This document shows positions 14,392 through 21,180 of a stretch of 21,180 nucleotides of DNA, in pieces. The notes under the pieces were generated by a model. That model saw only the letters and a list, made by a program, of their open reading frames with translations, was not told where the DNA came from and made no database searches. Position 1 is the first letter of the stretch, and every line of letters begins with the position of its first letter. Both the position numbers and the translations under genes were made by a program. Origin of the DNA: DAOMFM01 sp035429825. GTDB lineage: Bacteria > Acidobacteriota > Blastocatellia > UBA7656 > JADIYM01. The DNA is taken from NCBI GenBank assembly GCA_044224215.1, contig JBGAKX010000081.1, forward strand, positions 1 through 21,180, in the 5' to 3' direction.

Positions 14392-15111
14392 ATGAGATTC
14401 AGACTGTTATCGGTGTCCGCAAGTTCGATCGTCGTGCTCGCGTGCATTTCATTTGCACTCGCAGGATCCCCAGTCCAGCAGGGCCTTCAGGAGCGCCTCG
14501 CCGCCGTGAAGGCGGGCGTCGCGCAGAACAAGGCCCAGCTCGCGACCTACGAGTGGATCGAGACGCAACAGGTCGCCCTGAAGGGCGACGTCAAGTCCAC
14601 AAAGCAGAACGCGTGTCACTACGGGCCTGACGGAACCGTACAGAAGACGCCGATCGGCCCGCCGCAGCCCCCGCCAGGCTCGGGCGGCGGACGGCTCAAG
14701 CAACGAATCGTTCAGAACAAGGTCGACGACATCGAGCAGTACATGGAACAGGTCAAGGGTCTGCTGAGTCTGTACGTTCCACCCGACGCGCAGCACATGC
14801 AGCAGGCGGCCCAGGCCGGCAACGTGTCGCTCGGCACGGTTCCGGGCGGAGGCGTCGCGCTGGTGTTCAAGAACTACGCGCAACAGGGCGACCAGTACAC
14901 GATGGGCATCGACCCGGCGACGCACAAGGTCTCGTCGGCGAACGTCAACACGTACCTCGGCGATCCGAGCTCCGTCGTGACGCTCGCGGTGCAGTTCGCG
15001 CTGCTGCCGGACGGAACGAGCTACCCTGCGCAGACGGTCCTGAACGCGACGTCAAAGCAGATCACGGTGACGATCACGAATTCGGGATACCAGAAGATCG
15101 GCGGGCAGTAG
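14392..15111 (+). CDS. Secreted hypothetical protein (Acidobacteriota-type)
   Basis: This is an exported protein of 239 residues. The ATG at 14392 has AAGGAG 7 bases upstream, followed by a signal peptide (core SASSIVVLACISFALAG). The mature N-terminus is a charged helix (LQERLAAVKAGVAQNKAQLA), then TYEWIETQQVALKGDVKSTKQNAC and CHYGPDGTVQKTPIG. A Pro/Gly-rich linker follows, then a second helical part (VDDIEQYMEQVKGLLSLYVP) and a beta-rich C-terminus (SSVVTLAVQFALLPDG, QITVTITNSGYQK). The layout recalls periplasmic proteins with a lipoprotein-sorting-like fold that recur in Acidobacteriota; I do not know a described function. Its stop lies 42 bp before the deacetylase start, so the two may be cotranscribed. 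Confidence 0.82.
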   Translation: MRFRLLSVSASSIVVLACISFALAGSPVQQGLQERLAAVKAGVAQNKAQLATYEWIETQQVALKGDVKSTKQNACHYGPDGTVQKTPIGPPQPPPGSGGGRLKQRIVQNKVDDIEQYMEQVKGLLSLYVPPDAQHMQQAAQAGNVSLGTVPGGGVALVFKNYAQQGDQYTMGIDPATHKVSSANVNTYLGDPSSVVTLAVQFALLPDGTSYPAQTVLNATSKQITVTITNSGYQKIGGQ

Positions 15112-15141
15112 CCGCCGTTGGTCGGGAACGGCACGGGGTGC

Positions 15142-15168
15142 GACAATGAGCCCATGAGGCTCATTGTC
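15142..15168 (+). promoter_or_regulatory. Perfect hairpin with the start codon in its loop
   Basis: GACAATGAGCC (15142-15152) and GGCTCATTGTC (15158-15168) are perfect inverted copies around the 5-base loop CATGA, which contains the deacetylase ATG (15154-15156). As mRNA this would hold the initiation site in a stable stem-loop. A three-codon frame (ATG at 15146, Met-Ser-Pro-stop) also overlaps the start codon as ATGA. A control role is inference. Confidence 0.6.
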
Positions 15169-16140
15169 CGCACCCTTTGTGTTGTCGTCGTGCTGACGTC
15201 CGCGGCGTTCGCCCAGGCGCCCGCGCCGGCCGTTCCGCGAGAGCTCGCGATCACGATCGACGACCTTCCGCAAAACGGTCCTGAATACGGACTCAAGCGC
15301 ATGCAGCGCATGACGGAGCGCCTTGTTGCCGCCGTAGCACGTCACCACATTCCGGCAGTCGCATTCGTCAACGAAGCGCAGCTCTACAAACCCGGAGAAG
15401 TCGATGCGCGTATCGCTCTCCTCGAGGTGTGGGCGAATGCGGGGCTCGAGCTCGGAAATCACACGTTCGCGCACAAACATTTTCACGAGACGACGCTGCA
15501 GGACTTCGAGGACGAGGTCATCCGCGGCGAGACGGTGACGAGGACACTCGACGCCGCGCACGGCCACACGCTGCGCTTCTTCCGCCATCCGTACCTCGAC
15601 ACCGGCGGCGACCTCGCCACGCGAACGGCATTCGAGACGTTTCTGGCCGCACGCGGCTACACGATAGCGCCCGTGACGCTCGACGCCGACGACTGGATGT
15701 TCACGCTGCCGTACTCCGAGGCGCTTGGAAAGAACGACCGTGCCGAGATGCGCCGCATCGCCGATGCGTATCTCGCGTTCACGGACGCGTCGATCGCGCG
15801 GTCGGAACAGTACTCGCAGGGGCTGTTTGGCCGGCAGATCCGCCAAGTGCTGCTGATGCACGCCAACGAGCTGAACGCCGACGTGTTCGACGACGTCGTA
15901 CGGCTGTTCGAGAAGCGCGGCTACACGTTCGTCCCGCTCGACCGCGCGCTCGAGGATCCAGCGTACCGCGAACCGAACACGTTCGGCGGGTCGAACGGAA
16001 TCACCTGGTTCGACCGGTGGGCGTTCACGCGCGGGGTCAAGCTCGACCTGCCCGAGATCGAACCGCCAGACTGGGTGCAGCAGGGGTTTGACCGGCTGAG
16101 CGTGACGTTCCCGCCGCGCATCCCGGGGTCCGTGAACTAG
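15154..16140 (+). CDS. Secreted polysaccharide deacetylase (CE4/NodB-type)
   Basis: This is an exported carbohydrate esterase family 4-type enzyme of 328 residues, expected to remove N- or O-acetyl groups from a polysaccharide. It starts with a signal peptide (LCVVVVLTSAAFAQA). Motif 1 is TIDD (Asp36 and Asp37, catalytic base and metal ligand). Motif 2 is HTFAH (His103 and His107, metal ligands). Motif 3 is RHPY (144-147). A DADDW motif and a later LLMHANE are also present, LLMHANE being the family's His motif. The C-terminal 60 residues (from RALEDPAYREP) extend past the NodB core. The start ATG sits in a hairpin loop. The substrate may be chitin, peptidoglycan or xylan. The nearby glucosaminidase operon makes a chitin-derived substrate attractive, but that link is inference. 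Confidence 0.9.
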   Translation: MRLIVRTLCVVVVLTSAAFAQAPAPAVPRELAITIDDLPQNGPEYGLKRMQRMTERLVAAVARHHIPAVAFVNEAQLYKPGEVDARIALLEVWANAGLELGNHTFAHKHFHETTLQDFEDEVIRGETVTRTLDAAHGHTLRFFRHPYLDTGGDLATRTAFETFLAARGYTIAPVTLDADDWMFTLPYSEALGKNDRAEMRRIADAYLAFTDASIARSEQYSQGLFGRQIRQVLLMHANELNADVFDDVVRLFEKRGYTFVPLDRALEDPAYREPNTFGGSNGITWFDRWAFTRGVKLDLPEIEPPDWVQQGFDRLSVTFPPRIPGSVN

Positions 16141-16142
16141 CG

Positions 16143-16265
16143 GAGCTGAGGCCGGTAGGCCTCAGGCCCCAAACAACCGTGCGAACGACGTGGGCGGAAC
16201 GGTCGCCGTGCCTCTTATCGCCTCAATTTCGTCAGTTGGGGCCTGAGGCCTACCGGCCTCAGCTC
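16143..16265. repeat. 123-bp REPIN-like element with perfect 30-bp inverted repeats (family D, copy 2)
   Basis: Arms 16143-16172 and 16236-16265 are perfect inverted copies. Each folds as CTGAGGCC-GGTA-GGCCTCAG followed by GCCCCAA. Compared with the copy at 13388-13515, two stem base pairs are swapped on both sides while loop and flanks are the same. It fills the gap between the convergent deacetylase (+) and SIS (-) genes, 2 bp after one stop and 9 bp from the other. Confidence 0.9.
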
Positions 16266-16274
16266 TGACGTCCC

Positions 16275-17426
16275 CTATTCCACGACCACCGACTTCACCA
16301 GGTTCCGCGGACGATCCACGTCGCACCCGTTCGCCGTCGCCACGTGATACGCAAACAGCTGCAGCGGGATCACCTCGACGATCGGCAGCAATAGTTCGGC
16401 AACCGGTGGCACGAACAGCGTGTCGGTCGCGAGCTCCGACACCGCCTCGTCGCGGTCGTTCGCGACGGCGATCACCGATCCGCCGTTCGCCCGGATGTCG
16501 GCGATCGTCACGAGCGTCTTCCGGTACCTCAGCAGCGAGTCCGGATCCGACGGATCGTGCGTCGCCAGCACGACGACCGGACAGTTCTGGCCGACCAGCG
16601 CGTTCGGCCCGTGCTTGAGCTCGCCCGCCGGGTACCCTTCGGCGTGCGCGTACGAGATCTCCTTGAGCTTGAGCGCCCCCTCGCGCGCGATCGCGTAGTG
16701 CACGCCGCGCCCGAGAAACAGAAACGTCCGCGCGAGCGCGTAGCGGGGCGCGATCTCGCGGCACACGTCGTCCCACTCGCGGATGCGATCGGTCAGCGCG
16801 ACCGGGATCTTCCGCAGTTCCTCGAGATGCCCGCGGACGACCTCGGACGTCATCCGGCCGTTTCGCCGCGCAAGATACAGCGCAAACAGATAGAGCACCG
16901 TCAGCTGCGTCGTGAAGCTCTTTGTCGCCGGGACGGCCAGCTCGGGCCCGGCATAGGTGAGCAGTGACGTGGTCGCCTCGCGCGCGATCGTCGCGCCCGG
17001 AACGTTGCAGATCGATATCGTCGTCGCCCCGCGAATCGCCGCCTCGCGTTGCGCCGCGATGGTGTCGACCGTTTCACCCGACTGCGTGATCGCCATGACA
17101 ATCGGGTCGGCGCTGGCGTGCGCCGTGCGATAGCAGTACTCGCTCGAGTACTCGACGTCGACGGCGACGCCGGCGAGGTCTTCGATCATGATCTCGCCGG
17201 CGAGCCCCGCGTGGCGGCTCGTTCCGCTCGCCGCGATGATCAGCTTGCCGCAGCGGGCGAGCGCCGACGCCACCGGCGCAAGCGCGGTCCCAAAGATCGT
17301 CTCGTCCTCGACGTGGCGCATCACGGTCTGCGAGATCGCGTGCGGCTGTTCGTAGATCTCGTCGAGCATGTGCGGCCGCGCGCGGGAACCCGTCGTCTCG
17401 GCATGCAGTTCGTCGCTCACGATCAT
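16275..17426 (-). CDS. Stand-alone GlmS-type isomerase (double SIS domain) protein
   Basis: This is a cytoplasmic 383-residue protein equal to the isomerase half of GlmS, with no glutaminase domain. It starts with MLDEIYEQPHAI (20-31), the usual entry to the GlmS isomerase region. SIS1 has SGTS (67-70) and QSGETVD (115-121). SIS2 has EGALKLKE (249-256), HGP (272-274) and a C-terminal PRNLVKSVVVE. Counterparts of GlmS Glu481, Lys485, Glu488, His504 and Lys603 are all present. Without glutaminase it cannot use glutamine. By analogy with NagB-II it would convert glucosamine-6-phosphate to fructose-6-phosphate and ammonia. Its ATG overlaps the stop of the GH2 gene (ATGA, 4 bases), with GCAGGGAA upstream, so it is coupled to a glucosaminidase. 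Alternatives are an AgaS- or FrlB-like deglycase. Confidence 0.92.
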   Translation of the reverse strand: MIVSDELHAETTGSRARPHMLDEIYEQPHAISQTVMRHVEDETIFGTALAPVASALARCGKLIIAASGTSRHAGLAGEIMIEDLAGVAVDVEYSSEYCYRTAHASADPIVMAITQSGETVDTIAAQREAAIRGATTISICNVPGATIAREATTSLLTYAGPELAVPATKSFTTQLTVLYLFALYLARRNGRMTSEVVRGHLEELRKIPVALTDRIREWDDVCREIAPRYALARTFLFLGRGVHYAIAREGALKLKEISYAHAEGYPAGELKHGPNALVGQNCPVVVLATHDPSDPDSLLRYRKTLVTIADIRANGGSVIAVANDRDEAVSELATDTLFVPPVAELLLPIVEVIPLQLFAYHVATANGCDVDRPRNLVKSVVVE

Positions 17427-20107
17427 TTCCCTGCCCCCGCGCGTTTCGCACCCGCGATCGGAACGACGGCGGTTTCGATGTTCAGGCCGTCGACCTGGAC
17501 TGCAACGGGCCCCCGCGCGACCGGCGCAGGAACGCGCGCTTCGACGACGCGCGTCTCGCCGGGCAGCAGCGTGCAGTAGTTGTCCGTCCAGAAGATCGGC
17601 GCGGCTTCCTGCAGGTCCGGGCCCACGAGCACGCTCATGTGCGGTTGAAACGCGAGCGCGCCCGTCCCGTTGCGAATGCGAACGGTCACGCGCAGCTCGC
17701 CCGCGCGCCACGTTGCGCGCGCGGATGCGTCGAGCGTCACGCGCGGCAAGCGTCCGAGCGCGCGCATGTCCTCGTGCGTGGCCGCGGGCGTGTTCACGTA
17801 CGTCGTCTTTGGATAGTCGAACTCGGTGTACCTGGCCGGCAGCCAGTAGAAGTTCGTGCTGACGACCTTGCCGGTGGCGTTTTCGAGCGTGAGCTTGAGG
17901 AACGTGACTTCGGATCCTTCGAATGCCGACGCCGGAATCTCGAACACGCGCTTTGACGTGTCCGCGAACGCGGTAACGTCCGCCGTATTCGTAAACTTCT
18001 CGTGGAGCTCGAGATCGTAGAGCGTCGCGCGTGCGCGCATTCCGCGAAACGTCGTGTACAGGCTGTTCGCGACCACTACGCTGTGGTCGTCGTACGAATA
18101 CTGGATGTGAAGCGGTTCGCACGCCTTCTTCGTGCCGTAGTACCCGCCCGCCGGCTGCAGGTAGTAGTCGTAGAGATGCCAGATCATCGACGGCCAGGCG
18201 TTGTTCAGCATCCACTGGATCACGCCCGTCGCCGAGTACTTGTTACGCGTGTACGCCTCGAACATGGCGCGCTCGCCGTCGTAGGCCATGGCCTGCGCCT
18301 TGTTGACGTAGTCGTCGAGCCCGCTCGGCTCGCCGTACGTCGCGTTCATCGCGGCGTTGAACGTGGCGAGTGTCTTGAACTCGCTGCCGCCAGCGTGGAA
18401 GTTCCAGTACTCGTCGATCGGCCACAGGTGGTCTGCCGGCAGCATTCGGCGGATCGATCCGACGGTCGGGATCGCGGGGCCCGGACCGATCTCGGTGGCG
18501 AAGTTGAACGCGCCGCCGACCTCCTTGTCGCGTAGCCAGTACGACGGCGCGACAAAGTCGTACGGTCCGTTCATCTTGACGCCCGAGTCGCCGGTGACGG
18601 TCGTCGGCGTCGCCGTGGCGGACGACACGTACGGCACGGCCCACTTCGCGGCGTTCAGCGTGTCGAGGTACATCCGCTCGACGTCGGGCGGCGGCGGGTT
18701 GTCGCTCCCGTTGAGCCACGTGAACACCGACGGGTGCCGCCGCATCCTGAGCGCCTGCGACCACAGACAGTGGTTCGCGATGTCGCGGTCGGCGGGCGTC
18801 CACTTGTCCCACATCTCCCAGTGGTCGCAACAGCACCAGCCGGCCATCACCAGGATCCCCATCTCGTCGCACAGATCGAGAAATTCGTCCGACTCCATCT
18901 TGCCTTCGAGCCGCACGGTGTTCAGGTTCATGTCGCGGACGTACTGAAGCTCTGTCCGCAGCCGCTCGCGCGACGGTTTTCTGAGCATCATGTCGGGCGC
19001 CCATCCCGCGCCCTTGATGAAGTTCGGCCGCCGGTTGATCCGGAAGAGACGCGCGCCGCGCGTTGTGAGCTCGGACGAGACTTCGCGGATGCCGAATCGC
19101 GAGACGTTGCGGTCGGAGACCTTGCCGTTGGCCGAGAACGTCAGCTCGAGCGTGTGCAGATTCTGCGGACCGAGGGGCGCGGGCCACCACACGGCAGGGT
19201 GGTCGACGCGCAGCGCGGGGTACTCTTCGGGTGCGAACACAACGGTCTGGTGGTCGCTGCCGGTCAGCGTCAGCTTCTTGCGAACGGAAACGCCGTCGAT
19301 CGTCGCGGTGAGCACGCCGCTCACCGCTTCGTAGCCCGCGTTTCCGATCTGCGCCATCACGGTGAGGTCGGCGTGTTCGAGCGTGCTGTCCGAAAAGTGC
19401 GTGACGACCTGGGGATCGATGACCGTGACCGGCCCCGATGCGTCGATCGAGACGCCACCCCACAGCCCCATGTCCTTGTCGGGCGGTTGCGGGTTCCAGT
19501 CCACCCAGTTGATCCCGAGGTCGTCCGGGCCGGGTGCGAACACTTCGACGGCGAGCACGTTCGTGCCGCTGCGGTTGATCGTGCTCTCGGTCGTGAAGTC
19601 GTAAATCCGGTACGGTCCTGCGACGTCGTCGGCGCTTGCGACCTTCTCGCCGTTGAGCCAGATGTTCGCGCGGTAGTTGATGCCGTCAAAGTGCAGCCAG
19701 ACCCGCTTGCCGGCGAACGTCTTTGGCAGCTTGAACTCGGTCCGGTACCACCACGAGACGGCATACGGGCTGTCTGCCGGCATGGCCAGGTTCGCGAAGT
19801 TGTCGCCGATCCCGTACGTCGTTCCCGGGATCTTGCGGAGGTTCATCGCGTAGTACGGGTCCTCGAACTGGCCGGCGGCGACCTGCGCGGCGAGCACGGT
19901 CGAAGGCACCCGAGTGTCGGTCCATCCGTCGGTGGGAAAGCCTGGTTTCGAGATCGCGTCGCCGGTGCCGTTGATCTTTGCGGACGATTGGAGTCTCCAG
20001 CCGTCGGCGAGGTGCACGCGCTCCGCCGCTGCGACAGCGACAGGGAGCAAAACCAAGAGCAGAAGACCACGCGCAAAGGCGCAGAGACGCAAAGCCGCAG
20101 AGACCAT
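17423..20107 (-). CDS. GH2 exo-beta-D-glucosaminidase (CsxA-like), secreted
   Basis: This exported glycoside hydrolase releases glucosamine from the non-reducing end of chitosan oligosaccharides (EC 3.2.1.165 by similarity). From the ATG at 20107 it has 894 residues and a signal peptide (RGLLLLVLLPVAVAAAE). The GH2 jelly-roll (WWYRTEFKLPKTFAGKRVWL, GINYRANIWLNGEKVA), Ig-like and TIM-barrel domains follow in order. CsxA-type marks include WCCCDHWEMW, LNGSDNPPPPDVE, GVKMNGPYDFV, GVIQWMLNNAWPS and KACEPLHIQYSYD. Asp469 in NGSD and Glu539 in ATEIGPG match the CsxA acid/base and nucleophile. NGSD rather than the NGNNE-type motif separates it from beta-mannosidases. An in-frame ATG at 20167 overlaps the receptor stop by one base (TGATG) and would add 20 residues; either start may be used. 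The N-terminal codons lie in a dispersed repeat. Confidence 0.92.
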   Translation of the reverse strand: MVSAALRLCAFARGLLLLVLLPVAVAAAERVHLADGWRLQSSAKINGTGDAISKPGFPTDGWTDTRVPSTVLAAQVAAGQFEDPYYAMNLRKIPGTTYGIGDNFANLAMPADSPYAVSWWYRTEFKLPKTFAGKRVWLHFDGINYRANIWLNGEKVASADDVAGPYRIYDFTTESTINRSGTNVLAVEVFAPGPDDLGINWVDWNPQPPDKDMGLWGGVSIDASGPVTVIDPQVVTHFSDSTLEHADLTVMAQIGNAGYEAVSGVLTATIDGVSVRKKLTLTGSDHQTVVFAPEEYPALRVDHPAVWWPAPLGPQNLHTLELTFSANGKVSDRNVSRFGIREVSSELTTRGARLFRINRRPNFIKGAGWAPDMMLRKPSRERLRTELQYVRDMNLNTVRLEGKMESDEFLDLCDEMGILVMAGWCCCDHWEMWDKWTPADRDIANHCLWSQALRMRRHPSVFTWLNGSDNPPPPDVERMYLDTLNAAKWAVPYVSSATATPTTVTGDSGVKMNGPYDFVAPSYWLRDKEVGGAFNFATEIGPGPAIPTVGSIRRMLPADHLWPIDEYWNFHAGGSEFKTLATFNAAMNATYGEPSGLDDYVNKAQAMAYDGERAMFEAYTRNKYSATGVIQWMLNNAWPSMIWHLYDYYLQPAGGYYGTKKACEPLHIQYSYDDHSVVVANSLYTTFRGMRARATLYDLELHEKFTNTADVTAFADTSKRVFEIPASAFEGSEVTFLKLTLENATGKVVSTNFYWLPARYTEFDYPKTTYVNTPAATHEDMRALGRLPRVTLDASARATWRAGELRVTVRIRNGTGALAFQPHMSVLVGPDLQEAAPIFWTDNYCTLLPGETRVVEARVPAPVARGPVAVQVDGLNIETAVVPIAGAKRAGAGK

Positions 20108-20140
20108 GAATTCATGACTTTGCGTCTTTGCGTCTTTGCG
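20072..20140. repeat. CGCAAAG-type dispersed palindromic repeat, copy 2, inside gene 5' end
   Basis: Arms 20072-20094 and 20118-20140 are inverted copies of 23 bases with two mismatches, both of which become G-U pairs in RNA. The centre contains the perfect palindrome CATGAATTCATG (20105-20116). The right arm is three tandem CGCAAAGA-type units. It shares CGCAGAGACGCAAAG with the copy after katG. Both GH2 start codons considered lie beside or within it, so the repeat supplies translated sequence. Confidence 0.85.
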
Positions 20141-20166
20141 TGTTGTTTTCTTCACGCGCCCCACCA

Positions 20167-21180
20167 TCAGAAGAGCAGCTTCAACGCCAGCTGGATCAGC
20201 CGTGGATCGTGCGCGCCGACCACCTGGCCGAACTGCGGCGATCCAATCGTCGTGTCCACCGCGCTGAAGCTCGTGTGGTTGAAGATGTTGAACGTCTCGC
20301 ACCGGAACTGCAGGCTGACGCGCTCCGTCACGAGAAAGTTCTTGAACACCGCGAGGTCCCACTTGTTCAGGCCCGGGCCCGTGATCGTCGCCCGCGGCGC
20401 GTCGCCCGGCTGATAGCTGTCGGCCGGGATGTCCGCGAATGCCGCGGTGTTGAACCACTGGTACCACGCGTGCGGCGCGCCGGCGTTCGGATCGCCTACC
20501 TGGTTCGGGCGCGACGTTGCCTGCAGCCCCACGCCTCCCGGATCGAAGGACGATGTCGTACCCGGCGAGAGCGTTGCGCCTGAGTTGATCGCAATGATCC
20601 CCGAGAATTCCCATCCTCCCAACAGATGCCCCTTGAACCCCTTCTGGTCCGCATACCACGGAAGATCGTAGACAAAATCTGCCGTGAACACGTTGCGCCG
20701 GTCGAACCGCGACGGACCATACTCGGCGTTGAGGTTCGACGAGACCTGCGGCGTCGAGTAGATCGGATCACCCTGCAGGTTCGTCAGGCCCTTCGACAGC
20801 GTGTAGTTCGCGGAGATCAGCGAACCCGTGGTCCCGAACCGTTTCTGCACGCTGATCTGCAGCGAGTTGTACTTTGACACGAACCGCGGCTGGTAGATGT
20901 TTATCGTCGAATAGCCCTGGTACGGACGGATCAGGTTCAGCAGGATCGATGTGACGCCGTCGATCTGCCGGTTGCCGCCGTTCGCGTCGACTTCCGCGAG
21001 GTAGTTGGGGTTGGTCTGGATCAGCGGGTTCGTTGCGTAGTCGCCCGGCGTGGGCTGGTTGATGTCGACGAGCCCGATCAGGTGCACGCCCCGGTTGCCG
21101 TAGTACCCGACGTCGACGACAAAGTCGTACGGCAGCTGGCGCTGGACGTCAAAGCTCCACTGCTCGGTGTACGGCTGGTG
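20167..21180 (-). CDS. TonB-dependent receptor (Oar-like), C-terminal part, runs off window
   Basis: This is the C-terminal 337 codons of an outer-membrane TonB-dependent receptor. The frame is open to the right edge, so the start, plug and any N-terminal carboxypeptidase-regulatory-like domain lie outside. The visible part has alternating beta-strands of a large barrel (EQWSFDVQRQLPYDFVVDVG, YNSLQISVQKRF, LISANYTLSKGL, RRNVFTADFVYDLPW, LLGGWEFSGIIAINSG). It ends SPQFGQVVGAHDPRLIQLAL-KLLF, the usual end of the large Acidobacteriota Oar-like family, with the terminal Phe signal. Its stop overlaps the first possible GH2 start by one base. It is probably the uptake gate for oligosaccharides released or used by this operon; many such receptors exist per genome, so specificity is inferred from context only. 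Confidence 0.93.
   Translation of the reverse strand, partial: HQPYTEQWSFDVQRQLPYDFVVDVGYYGNRGVHLIGLVDINQPTPGDYATNPLIQTNPNYLAEVDANGGNRQIDGVTSILLNLIRPYQGYSTINIYQPRFVSKYNSLQISVQKRFGTTGSLISANYTLSKGLTNLQGDPIYSTPQVSSNLNAEYGPSRFDRRNVFTADFVYDLPWYADQKGFKGHLLGGWEFSGIIAINSGATLSPGTTSSFDPGGVGLQATSRPNQVGDPNAGAPHAWYQWFNTAAFADIPADSYQPGDAPRATITGPGLNKWDLAVFKNFLVTERVSLQFRCETFNIFNHTSFSAVDTTIGSPQFGQVVGAHDPRLIQLALKLLF

Noticed and set aside
18734..20413. 559-residue plus-strand frame
   Set aside because: It is the antisense shadow of the GH2 gene, whose catalytic motifs on the minus strand are unmistakable.
20168..20659. Extension of the GH2 frame into the receptor gene
   Set aside because: The extra 164 residues lie in a wrong frame of the receptor barrel and show no GH2 or signal sequence.
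1..21180. tRNA, rRNA, phage, toxin-antitoxin or classical insertion-sequence genes
   Set aside because: I read both strands and recognised no cloverleaf, rRNA core, integrase, transposase or toxin-antitoxin pair.

Overview
The window is high-GC bacterial chromosome. It most likely comes from an Acidobacteriota member, probably of the Vicinamibacteria type. The basis is gene content: an Oar-like TonB-dependent receptor C-terminus ending in the LALKLLF style usual for that phylum, SBBP-propeller and PPC-domain secreted proteins, a DUF3300 lipoprotein, several secreted hypothetical proteins, and many palindromic intergenic repeats. This placement is inference, since no rRNA or tRNA is present to anchor it.

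Layout from left to right. Positions 1-1677 (+) hold the C-terminal three quarters of a catalase-peroxidase (katG). Positions 1879-3297 (+) hold a DUF3300 lipoprotein with a Gly/Lys/Asn-rich tail. A minus-strand block at 3406-6830 then encodes, in transcription order, a secreted hypothetical protein, an NADPH-dependent FMN reductase, a 55-residue zinc-ribbon protein and an SBBP beta-propeller protein. An outer-membrane beta-barrel gene (7180-8226, +) converges on a two-PPC-domain secreted protein (8358-9641, -), with a strong hairpin terminator between them. Next come a Crp/Fnr regulator with an N-terminal cysteine cluster (9993-10712, +) and a VOC/PhnB-like protein (10765-11226, +). A Pit phosphate transporter and its DUF47 partner (13359 to 11642, -) lie back to back with a DODA-type dioxygenase (13530-14309, +). 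A secreted hypothetical protein and a polysaccharide deacetylase follow (14392-16140, +). The right end is a minus-strand operon: TonB-dependent receptor (partial), CsxA-like GH2 exo-beta-D-glucosaminidase, and a stand-alone GlmS-type isomerase (SIS) protein. Start and stop codons overlap at both junctions if the first possible GH2 start is used.

The clearest biological unit is that last operon. It reads as a system for import, hydrolysis and catabolism of chitosan oligosaccharides or glucosamine, with the SIS protein a plausible glucosamine-6-phosphate deaminase/isomerase.

The most unusual non-coding content is a set of four palindromic repeat families. Three share one design, an inverted pair of arms that each carry their own hairpin or hairpins, with paired (compensatory) base changes in the stems. 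They are an 86-bp element at 3315-3400, a roughly 240-bp mirror of three hairpins per arm at 11275-11516, and two copies of a 123-128 bp element with perfect 30-bp terminal inverted repeats at 13388-13515 and 16143-16265. They resemble REPINs, but no RAYT transposase gene is present here. The fourth family (CGCAAAGACGC units) has one copy after katG and one copy inside the translated 5' end of the GH2 gene.
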